DNA of 64,000 bases, from the NCBI GenBank assembly GCA_950295325.1, contig OX485805.1, positions 9,794,501 to 9,858,500 on the forward strand, given 5' to 3'. Position numbers and translations under genes: made by a program. This document shows positions 12,042-21,713 of this stretch, one piece after another (position 1 is the stretch's first letter; every line of letters starts with the position of its first letter). The notes under the pieces were generated by a model. The model was given only the letters and a program-made list of their open reading frames with translations, was not told where the DNA came from and made no database searches. The stretch is from Polytrichum commune (lineage: Eukaryota; Streptophyta; Polytrichopsida; Polytrichales; Polytrichaceae).

Positions 12042-14338
12042 CTCACAAGGCATGTATGTGACCCTAGTATTGACGTGTTTGGCCATTGGATCAGCTCAGG
12101 AGTTCTTGAATCCGGTTAGCAATTGTGAATCACGAAGATTGTCATTTCAAGTTTCGGGATTGGTGTGGAGATGCAGAAGTTGTAAGAGTCCAAAGCAAAC
12201 TAGATTCTCTTTCTCTTATCTGATTCACTATTGAGCTTGGAAAGCTTAATTTATAAATTTGTGCACGTAGTCCAACCTCATGGTAACACGTGTTTGTCTG
12301 TTTGGTGTCCATGCTTGACTACATACAAGCCTTATGTTATTATACCACTCAATTCACCATATGTCATTTTGGTGCCCATTTAAGAAGAATATCACATAAG
12401 GCCCACATCATGAGGTTCAGAAACCCCACAAAGTGGTGGAATGATCGATGATGTTGCATACGTATATTGAAAGGATCTGACAGTCCATCAGGTGAAGGAG
12501 TATAGTCTATTAGATATCTGTATGTATATTCAGGTTGGATCAATTGCCGAAGGCAATGGTGAAGTCAACTATTCTTCAATGCCATGACGACAACATTGAT
12601 AAAGTGGGACTCGCTCCAACTTTCTAAAGTTCTGATGTTTCAGAGAAGTGCACTGTATCTGTGGGATTTATTTCCTAATTAAAACATAACAACGTACTAT
12701 TTAACAGCAATGTAACATGTAATTAAGTCAAGTTTCTAACTCAACTCAGAGCAAATACTGATCAAATTAAACATCCAGTAGTAATTGCTAGGAGGGCCAA
12801 GGATGGCACAGTCCACAAACAAGGCCAAAAAGAAAAGTGGTAAGGTGTCGTGGATGTTTGCGCACGTTCGGCTTTTAGGGCTCATATCAGAACGAGCTGC
12901 CATAATTGCTTTTCACTCCAATTGCATAGAAAATGGCAGGTAGTAAATCCAGCCACAAAATTGTGTGCTTCAATGGCACAAATGTAAAACCGTGCAACGA
13001 GGTAGGTCAAAAAGTGGTAGGTCTACTTGATTGTTGTCAACAGGGGAGGTTGCACAAGGACCTTGGCCAGTACTACCTGCGAACTATGAAAGAAACTGTT
13101 GGTGAAGGTGAATGTTGAGGTCAATCTTCTAGATTGCGCTCTACTTATTAAGGCAAATGATGCTAAGATTTTCAAATTATCAATATGCCTTTAGTAATAA
13201 TATGATGATGTTCTTCACTTGGTGTCAATCTGCTCAGGCCAACATTTTGTAACATGACAAAGTTCACACTTAGCTTAGCATTCCAAATTGCAAGTGTTTG
13301 GTTATCTTGCCTTTCCTACTGCATCATCAATAACCCTAGCTTGTCTACATTTGGGGATTTTGATACATATGAAGGATGTCATAAAGCCAAGGTACGGACT
13401 GCTTTAGGAAGCATCTTTGACAACTCCGTTGAACCAAACTTCAAAGACATGTATGAGTATTTAATTACACATCCTACTAATATCATGGATGCCGTGACCC
13501 GATAGTATTCCTCAGCTTCTTAATGTTAATTTTGGGTTTCCAATGCCAGTATCATAAGAATAATAAATAAAGATGTATACGGAAGGCGTTTACTTGCCAC
13601 TCGTCTCCATGTACAGTTGGACCATAAGATTGTGCCTCATCAACCTTCCCAGAAATTAAAGCGTTGTTTTCTGCCATGCTAATTTATGTTTGATATAATA
13701 AGATAGGGAGTACAAAAGGCTCTAATATGTACAAATTTTAACGCCTATGGCATCCTTTGAATATGGTGCATGCAGTTTGGAATCACAGCAGCAACTCAAA
13801 GCTATACTTCAAAACTTCAAGATCACCAACAAGTTTGATAAGGGAGGGTGTTGTCTGATTCAACACAAAATAATTAATTCTTTGGAAGTTTTGACACCGT
13901 GTCATATCCGCATTGGTCAGTACCTAGCTCAATCCCATGTGGAAATTAGTTTTCAGTCCTCAGAAGTATTGAACTGGACAGCACTGCATCGCAGCTCATG
14001 GTACACATTGGATTAATCATATCATGTTGGCTTGGACATTCATCCAGGGTATTAATGCTCATTGATGACAGTAGCAATAGGTGCTCATCTGGATTTGTTA
14101 TATACTTACAACAAATGGAATGAAAAGAAATTAGTTTTGGAGTCCAGGAAGCCAAAAGGCTTATGGGTATATACTAAGGCCACCACCTCCATCAAATAAT
14201 TAAGTTTGGGGGTCACTGTTTGAACTGAACGCCAGACACAATTGCAGTTGGAGTTTAATTTTACCTGTCTCTTCCCTTGGGCAAGGAGGCCTTGAAACCG
14301 CCTTCATTCCATTCACCGGATTGTGAGTGGAACAACTA
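12042..14338. other. Intergenic DNA with unsupported short reading frames
   Basis: Plus-strand frames at 12933-13118 (61 codons) and 13254-13505 (83 codons; first 25 residues hydrophobic, signal-peptide-like) show no family I recognise and no splice or neighbouring evidence. The stretch 14131-14162 repeats a word seen at 3822-3856 (GAGTC.AGGAAGCCAAAAGGCT). I would not annotate a gene here without expression data. Confidence 0.4.
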
Positions 14339-14659
14339 CATATTTAGTGTCATATAGTAATTTATGTCAGTGTGGTAACTTTTCTAATGACGCTTTTTTA
14401 TGAATATGTTTACAAGTACTATCATCCCAACTTCCTATTCTTGAAACAAAGTTTGGATCATTCATTTTTGGATGTGTACTCACTTAGTGAAGTGACAGTA
14501 TTTGCAACATTCTAATATTGAAATGCTGAAAAGTTTTTACAAGGAATGACAAATTATGTTAGATAAATACATCTAGTGTTAGAGGCACTACACGGGCAAT
14601 TTACAACTGGTATCACACAAGACAAACAGAATTGGTGACACTGAATACAATATTGAGTG
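14339..14659. mobile_element. Stowaway-like MITE, CACTAAATAT family, diverged copy
   Basis: A 321-bp element between TA dinucleotides (14337-14338 and 14660-14661). Inner order matches the better copies at 27.4 and 51.9 kb: TTTAGTGTCATAT near the left, ATGACGCTTTTTTATGAAT, then ACAAGGAATGACAAATTATGTTAG, ATCTAGTGTTAG, and GAATTGGTGACACTGAAT at the right. The termini are more diverged than in the other copies, so it is older. Confidence 0.7.
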
Positions 14660-14661
14660 TA

Positions 14662-15373
14662 TATTCTACGTTGTCATCGCTTGGAATATGCATGAAACGG
14701 CTACCTTTCATTTTTAAATCTCGTCAGTCATGAGTGGACAAACAAGTGAATCTCAAAGGATGCACTTTTTATCTCATAGAACATCATTCGAACCCACATG
14801 GTAGTTGAACGGACTCACAATGACGCCATCCTTAAAGCCACTCTTTCTTTCAAAATGGAAACATTTACATGCTCTATTGCCCAAATAGCTGATGCAGAAC
14901 ACACATTATCAAGACCAAAAGGAGGGACCTACATGTGTGTGTTCTACAACTCTCTTGGGAGAGTAGATTGAAAATCAATTAAGATTGAGTTGCAAATTTA
15001 TACAGCGCCATGGAAAGGCTTGTGCAAAAGTTAGGAAAGAAGAAAACACAAAAACCAGGAAGCAACAAAACAGAATACAAAAGAGCTTCAGTACTCTTGA
15101 CAATGTAGATTTTGAACTTACTCGGTCGTTCCTTCCACAGCAATGGCATAATCTGAGGATCAGCACATCTTGCGATATTTCTTTAATAACAAATTGAGGT
15201 CGTGGCCGACCCACCTTCCAAATATGACACTGATTGGTTAGTTACTGTTTAACTTGAAGACTTTGCTTGGAACACTCATCAAAGTTCAGACCAGGCAGCC
15301 TTTAGCCCCAGTGAGCTTCATTTATAAACTTATATATCGCAAGATGACCATGGCCGGGGCATTGAACAGGGAG
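14662..15373. other. Intergenic DNA without recognised gene
   Basis: Overlapping frames on both strands around 14975-15214 are mirror images of one purine-rich tract and carry no recognisable domain. Nothing else is seen. Confidence 0.4.
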
Positions 15374-15595
15374 AACTGACCACTAGTTACAGATGAACCA
15401 GTTGAGTTTTGAGAAAGAACCGGTGGAAGTTAAAGACTCCAGGAAAAATTACCAATAATTTTAGAGGAAACCATGGAATATGCCTCAAGTAAATAAATAA
15501 AAGCCCAACAATCACAACATGCAACCCGTTGGACTTGGAAACACTAGGAGTTTGATAGATCGTGCCTAAAAATCTCCCCAGACATTGGGCCAAGG
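15374..15595 (-). mobile_element. Short dispersed repeat, GGGGAGATTTTTGGGC family (inverted copy)
   Basis: The reverse complement aligns with 5458-5682 over nearly its whole length: GGGGAGATTTTTAGGC, CCTAGTGTTTCCAAGTCCAA, CATATTCCATGG, ATTGGTAATTTTTCC, CAACTGGTTCATCTGTAACT and CAGTTCTCCCTG. There is no coding capacity. Confidence 0.65.
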
Positions 15596-16194
15596 TGTGT
15601 GGAGTGTGTTGCATTTACATTGAAGTGTCACATAACATTACTCAACAACGTGGGCCCTCAGAATATAACAGTGGGGTTCAATCTACATCTAAGTCTCCCT
15701 GCACATGTTTTCGAGCATCACACTGTTACATTTTGTGGGCCCACGGAACAAGAGTTGCACGTTGAGTACGAAGAAAAAGAAGAAATATAACGTCGGGCAA
15801 TCCGACGTGAATTTGAGCATGTTGGCCCTACCATGCTTAAGAGTCCTCTTGGTGCAAGTGGGATTTACTGCCTACCTTGCGGTGGGTGGGCTCTTGGCTT
15901 CTTACCTACCTAGTTAGTTTGTTCCGTCAAGTAGAGAGAAAAGATTTCACAATGGGAATCGGACCGCCAACCACTCCATTCGAAAATGGGTATCTCTCCA
16001 CTATCACCCAGTAGTTTAGTGTCATCACGTTGAGTAATGTTATGCAGCATATGGTTTATTGATTAATTCTCCATTACAAAGAAAATCCTTCGTGTCTCCT
16101 ACACAGTCGCCCCAAATTTCCAAAATCATCACTAATTTATGTTATGTCTCTAGTTACATCAACTCTAGTTAGCTCCCCCTTTATATATATATAT

Positions 16195-16720
16195 ATTATA
16201 GCATCTAGTGTCATGTACACTATTTGCAAAGGGCCTAAACTAGATGCCTAGGGGTCTCAAAGTGTCACGTCCGCTAATTGCCAATATGATACTACTTTTC
16301 AACATAAGTAACTTTTTAAGTGAAATTTTATTTACATTATGGCATTTAGCTCCCACATTGGGATACTGGAGATGATAGTTTCACGTTCTAGTATGCAAGG
16401 AGAGAATATTATCAAGCAAGGGTCTTGTATTTACATTGTAGTATGCAAGCGGAAGAAATTCTCAAACATACTAATCTCAACTGTCATTTGTGTGCACTTT
16501 AGTCAACTTGTAGACCATTGTTTAACATAGGCATACACCTCAATAACAGTGTTGAACATACTCATGTCAAATATCACTAAGCACACTTGAATACATGCGA
16601 GGTGACGATAATGATGAAGTTGATGATCATTAGTGTAACCTAGCATACACCTCAGAATAGGGTAAGTGACGCTATTACACATGTGACATTAAATACCATA
16701 AATGATGTAGTATGCAAGCT
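16195..16720. repeat. Dispersed repeat, inverted relative of 48990-49265
   Basis: The word AGATGCCTAGGGGTCTCAAA (16246-16265) and the following GTGTCAC...GCTAATTG appear reverse-complemented at 49167-49205. GGCATACACCTCAATAACA...AGCATACTCAT-type words at 16530-16566 appear reverse-complemented near 48995-49035. A third word, ACTAAATACCAT(A/C)AATGATGTA (16690-16710), occurs in the same orientation at 49232-49255. The mixture of orientations suggests a partly palindromic element. An AT microsatellite sits at its left edge (16182-16199). Confidence 0.6.
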
Positions 16721-16963
16721 GTAGAGTAAACCTAGCTGCCTCCAGGCCATTGCAAGCCACTCAAAGAACGCTTGGCAATAACTTAGTCAGTGGCACGTGC
16801 TGAAAGCACCCAACCAGTTTTGTGCGAGTATCATCATCTTTTACTCCAGTCGTGTCTTTATGATTGATTCTTTTATATATTTTTTTCTTAACACCATTTG
16901 GGTATGAGTGTTTCCAGATAGATTTGTAAACATAATACTACGTCTATGTACTATGTCATGACT

Positions 16964-18110
16964 TCAATGCTCATGCCAAGTTACACTTGCATCAATACGG
17001 CATTGACCAAGCATGCAGTGTGGTATAAATGTGTCCTTTAATCTTACGGTGACAACTAGGTACCCGATTTTGAATGTACCTAATATAATTGTAAATTTTG
17101 ATACCTGCCCATCAAAGTATTTCTTCACATGCCATTGCACCATACCTAAGTCATGAGACCCTGTATACATTGCAACCAACCTTGCCAATGTAATACATTT
17201 ATAGCCAACACAACCCAATTCATCACCACCATGTCAACATGGGAGTGCATCCGTGGCTCCAAATATGGTATTGACCCAAGCATCGATCGTCTAGTATAAG
17301 AATATTCTCGAAGCTTATGTTGGCAACCAGATAACAATCTTTGCATAGAATTGCAATGTTCGCACCCGTATTGGACTCGTATCATTTTTGTTTGCGACAT
17401 CATTCGGGCCTATATACCATGCAAGAACCTTCATGCCTAGGTAATATCATCGTAATATCAATATGATTTAAAATAAAATATTGACCCAAATTATATTAAA
17501 TCAAATAATCAAAGATTCTCTCACCTTGAGATACCCACCAAGTACCAACCTTTGACTAATATTACAATTTTGGTACCCACAAATAGGTTCTTTGGTAGCA
17601 TTATGGATGTTGATCAATGACACCACGAATTCTTTCATACACTGGTCATACCAGTCTGACATTGGTTCCCACATACAATATCTGCGCATATCATTGCACC
17701 ATCCATAGGCGAAGGACCTCATAAACCCTAAACCCTAAACCCTAAAGACTGCGACGGACATTGTTTTCTAAGCAATCACCACTGCCGGACAGTACCAACA
17801 TACACGTTTATGTTATTATCTTCCAAATTTGGACATGTGGACAGCTCATGATTTGTGTGAACAATCCTAACTTTACACCTCCCATCCATACAATCAGGTC
17901 TACCATAAAAGGTGCCGGTTTTCTTGAGTGCGCTTCTGAAAAAGGATTAACCTGTTTTGAGCGATTTTGTGGTGCTTTTGGTTCGACCCTTGAGAGGAGA
18001 AACATAAGTTTCAAGCAACCTTTGAGCCAATGCAACATGTAGCCAACACAACTCAATTTGTCACCACCAGGTCGACGTGGAAATCCATCCATGGCCTGGA
18101 ATTGCATGCC
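16964..18110 (-). mobile_element. Decayed repeat block with a 99-codon minus-strand frame
   Basis: The family is not identified. Two parts of the block are diverged copies of each other: TAGCCAACACAACCCAATTC...CACCACCATGTCAACATGGG at 17201-17245 and TAGCCAACACAACTCAATTT...CACCACCAGGTCGACGTGGA at 18041-18081. On the minus strand the second copy opens a 99-codon frame (18107-17808). It contains HSRKPAPFMVDLIVWMGGV, which looks protein-like but matches nothing I can name. The first copy is broken into several frames. A degenerate transposase gene is plausible but unproven. Confidence 0.35.
17724..17746. repeat. Interstitial telomere-type repeat (CCCTAAA)3
   Basis: Three perfect copies of the plant telomere unit in a row. 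Such short tracts occur as telo-boxes in plant promoters or as scars of double-strand break repair. Here there is no adjacent gene start, so a repair scar or part of the surrounding repeat is more likely. Confidence 0.85.
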
Positions 18111-18263
18111 TCATGCAACCGATAATCTTCTGACTCCGAATTTGTTTTCCTTTTGCCAGGGTGGCCGTGGACCCAGCCCATGAATCCCAGGTGGCATGCA
18201 GTGATTCATGGCCTGTGTGTGTTAAAAAAATTTGAGACGCGGCCATGGCTCTAGTGGTACACG

Positions 18264-18305
18264 GGAGCAGCAGCAGCAGCAAGAAGAAGAAGAAGAAGAA
18301 GAAGA
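18264..18305. repeat. (AGC)n(AAG)n compound microsatellite
   Basis: AGC repeats pass directly into AAG repeats. This explains the poly-Leu and poly-Ala frames read across it. Confidence 0.95.
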
Positions 18306-19267
18306 CTTTTAAAGACTTTTAATGCAAACACGATCCCAGTGTAGTATGTGGCCTTAGTGGTGAACAGTGGGTAATGAAGAAAGAAGTAAAGGCGAAAATC
18401 AAAAAGCACAACATGGCAGGCACCTGGTCCCAGCAATTTCGACTGAAATTCCAGCACCCATTTCAATCCTCTCAAAAGGTGTGGAACATTTCTTAAAGAA
18501 GAAAGAGTGGGGGGGGAAAATCTTTTTAAAAAAAAATCGAAAATCAAGAAAGCGACTTTGTAAATGCACCAAATATCTGCAACTTTGTCATGTATATGTC
18601 AAACCTCAAGCATCGAGGTACTCAGTTGGCCCAGCTGATTACGGATCCGTGCCAAAAATCTCATCTCTCAAATTGGCCCGGCTCATCAAGAGTCCTACAT
18701 TGAAAATATCGTGTCAACGGCCCCTCCTACCCTAGGAAAAGCTTAAATCTTTTTCACATGCCTAACAACATCCTCCAGCCACTATTGTTGGGTACATTAC
18801 GGGCGGCTGCAACTCTAGCACAGTAGGGGGAATAAAATTGAGGTCACTTTGATGGTACATATGTTAATCCCTAAATCCCTAAGCACCACTCTCCTCAAAA
18901 TTGGTCTCAAATCACTATTTCTAAGAGAGATGATTTAGGGTCCGATTTGTAGGTGTTTTTGAGCATCCAACTGTACGGATACGGTATCGGCTTTTGCATG
19001 AGCTATGCAAAAAAAATATCAACCGTCCACGTGGCAATGTGAATGAGAAGCTAGTACGTATGTAAAGGTATAATAATGGGTAGGGTAGATGATTGGGAAC
19101 AAACTTTAAGCCTACTAACATCATCAAACATATGATGGGATGAGATCCAATTGGGATGAAACCTTTTGCATGAGATTTCCCGACAGAATTGTGAACCTTT
19201 GAGACTTGATATTTTTATGTTTGCACCAAATGTGATTGTTGGAGAGCCCTTGCAATGTGTAGCACTC
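18306..19267. other. Intergenic DNA without recognised gene
   Basis: A 122-codon plus-strand frame (18367-18735) is rich in Lys/Ser, crosses an A-rich tract, and has an opposing frame on the other strand; I see no domain in it. The duplicated word AAGACTTTTAA at 18301-18323 and a short A tract near 19007 are the only other structures. Confidence 0.4.
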
Positions 19268-19487
19268 CTTGAAATATTGTCATGGATGACTGAAATTTGG
19301 ATGAAAAATCACTTGGTAAGCAGCAGAAATTGCAACACTGTAAATCTAAAATCCCCTGAAAAAATTACGAGGAATGACAAATAATGTGGGGTTAACATGA
19401 TTTAGTGTTGGTGACACAATACTGTGGTTTACAATTAGTATTGAGCAAGACAATTAGAATTGGTGACACTAAATATCATATTTAGTG
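19268..19487. mobile_element. Stowaway-like MITE, CACTAAATAT family, left-truncated copy
   Basis: From GAAATATTGTCATGGATGA onward the sequence matches the 27.4-kb and 51.9-kb copies: GAAATTTGGATGAAAAATCA, AATTGCAACACTGTAAATCT, ACGAGGAATGACAAATAATG and GACACTAAATATCATATTTA. It ends in TTTAGTG followed by TA. The left terminus is missing. Confidence 0.8.
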
Positions 19488-19621
19488 TAGTGTAGGTGTG
19501 ATGCCATTTCTTAAGTAAATTGTAATAACTTGGTGGAAGCAATGCTCAACTCCCTATAAATATCATATTGAGCTCGATTCTTGGCCTCAGATCCAAGAGG
19601 TCAAAAGTGTACACAGACATC

Positions 19622-19662
19622 CAAGCAAGCAAGCAAACAAACAAACAAACAAGCAAACAAAC
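19622..19662. repeat. (CAAG/CAAA)n microsatellite
   Basis: About ten tetranucleotide units, mixed CAAG and CAAA. Confidence 0.9.
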
Positions 19663-21713
19663 AACCTTCCTTAAGATACTGATATATACTCGATAACAAT
19701 AATAAGTTATAGGTATGCAACTTATGCAATATTTAAGTTCAAGAAAATGCCTTCAAGCATAGGCTTTACAGTGTGTCCATATATAGTGACAAGTGGATAT
19801 GCTGCTTGAGCATGGGTTATGCATGCTACATGCATTTACAAAAGTCCTCACAAAGTATTAAAGGGGTTGTTCCTTGTTTGCTTTACTGGAGAACTCACTC
19901 TATAAAGTAGACTAGCAAATGTGTAAGAGCGCAGCCTTCCAACTTACCTATGTGCCATTCATGTCTTTGCTTCATGGCTTGCTACCAGCCGCTCGGATAT
20001 GGCCCACCTTTGATCACAACCTGTATACTTGGCACCCAAGCAAAGCGGACATTCACTTTTCAACTATGGGAGCACTAAGTTAGCATATTGTGTCTCATGG
20101 ATGCGTAAGCCCTTGATGCAGGTTCCTTTCTTGCACTCTAATAACTTGTGTAGGACGTGTCGTAAACAAGTCCACCAAAAGCATATGAAAACAGTCCAGT
20201 CACAACCGTTTTATGTTTCTTTAGTCTCACCGTATTCACATGACATTTGATGTGTCATCCTCATTTGTCTTCCAGACTTGATTGCAAGTGTACTGCGAGA
20301 AAAGATTTATCAATATAATGTAATATTTCTTGCAGCCAGGTCTCAAGATGTTCACCGAAACTTCCGTCCCATGATAAGCTCTCACATGTGAGTTCAGCTC
20401 TCATTCTGCAATCACAGGTTGAAAATCCACATGTGAACCTGATTAAACTCCACATGCATTATCTGGATAATAAAAACCTGGAGAAGTAAAACGGAAACCA
20501 CCCAGTGTCCACTTTAGAAAATTGCAGAAACTGACCACATCTTTCAAGCAAGCAGTGACACACCAACAAGGTGAAAATATGTAATAAAAGGCCCATCCCA
20601 TGATTTCCATGTTGACAGTATCCAGTACTTGCCCGTGAACCTTGTGTGTCATATTAAATAATGTACTGAATAAGATCTGCAGATGCCCCCGCCCCTGTGC
20701 TTTTGGCAAAGATTGGCCACACCTCTCTTCTCATCAGCAAACTAAACACAATAAGTCAAGATTGAGGCCAAGTGAAAATATCAGGAAAGAGCAGATAAAC
20801 ATCTCTTGGATGTGAGATACATTGGACCACCGTGAAGAGAAGTGATCAGTATTCAATACCCACGTACAAATCCATTCTAGCCAAGATAGTCTAAAAGGAT
20901 GCACCAAGCCTGTATAGGCAGGTAATCAGCCTGTATTTACCATAAGCTTACAATGACATTAGCACCCTTGAAAACTCATATGCAGCAAGTTTTTGACTGT
21001 GTTTTTGACAAGGTATGAATCGATTCAGAAACATCATCTGATAGTCACTTCTTATGTTGTACTTTCCATTACTTTTGTTCCTAACGTCAGGGTGATCAGC
21101 ACAATGATGGCTGAGTATCACATGTGTCCACATGATCATTAGACCTCTATAATACGCAAAGAATATGTGTGTAACTAAGTGTCTTACTACATTTAATCTG
21201 CTTGTTCAAGTGTCAAAATTAAGCTATTCTACTCGCACATGATCCAAAAGGCTACACCATTCCTTCTGTTCCACACTTCAAGCTGCCTCCTCCTTTTGAA
21301 TAAAATCCACTTCTTCCCTGTGAGAAAATCATGAGTAGGTCAGACTTCAAGGAAAAGCCAACTCACTGCTTCATTGTTATAAACTACAATAACGAGCAAT
21401 GAGAATATGTACAGAGGATGTATTTCATTTCATCTGCCCTTTCCCTGTAGTGCCTTTATTTAAACCCAACTGTATTCTCTTGAAACGCCGCATTACAATG
21501 CGCCTGTTTCAGAAGAGGATGCACGACAAGTTGCCACAAAACTGAGTACTGTCGAGATCCACTTGTACCTGCTCAGACTGACAAATATTATTGGTGACTT
21601 TGTATCAGGCTTGGGGCACAGCATGTCTTTAGACAACTATGAATAGACTCGGTTGAGAAGTTCATCACCCTCTTCCATCAAAAAAGATATTGGAAAAAGC
21701 CCTCCAGCCCCTA
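19663..21713. other. Region downstream of the maturase-like gene
   Basis: No independent gene is recognised. Because the upstream gene is on the minus strand, this is its 3' side. On that strand there are strong acceptor-like sites, for example TTTTCTCACAG just before 21319 and TGTGATTGCAG just before 20407, each followed by a short open stretch. Spliced 3' untranslated exons, or further coding exons of the maturase-like gene, are therefore possible. None of the short frames resembles maturase domain X. Confidence 0.35.

Noticed and set aside
13254-13505. 83-codon frame with signal-peptide-like start
   Set aside because: No homologue recognised, no splice or promoter context, and it sits among repeat-derived DNA; too weak to call a gene.
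14020-14165. Possible copia retrotransposon remnant
   Set aside because: Only a few residues (SSGFVIYL) resemble the copia RNase H region, the match is short, and the word is shared with a non-coding stretch at 3.8 kb.
18367-18735. 122-codon frame, longest on its strand nearby
   Set aside because: Low-complexity Lys/Ser content through A-rich DNA, with an opposing frame; no domain.
19622-19662. Array-like repeat that might be CRISPR
   Set aside because: It is a tetranucleotide microsatellite without spacers, and the genome is eukaryotic.
20261-20455. Downstream coding exon of the maturase-like gene after a TGTGATTGCAG acceptor
   Set aside because: The open stretch does not resemble domain X or any maturase segment; an untranslated exon or chance is as likely.
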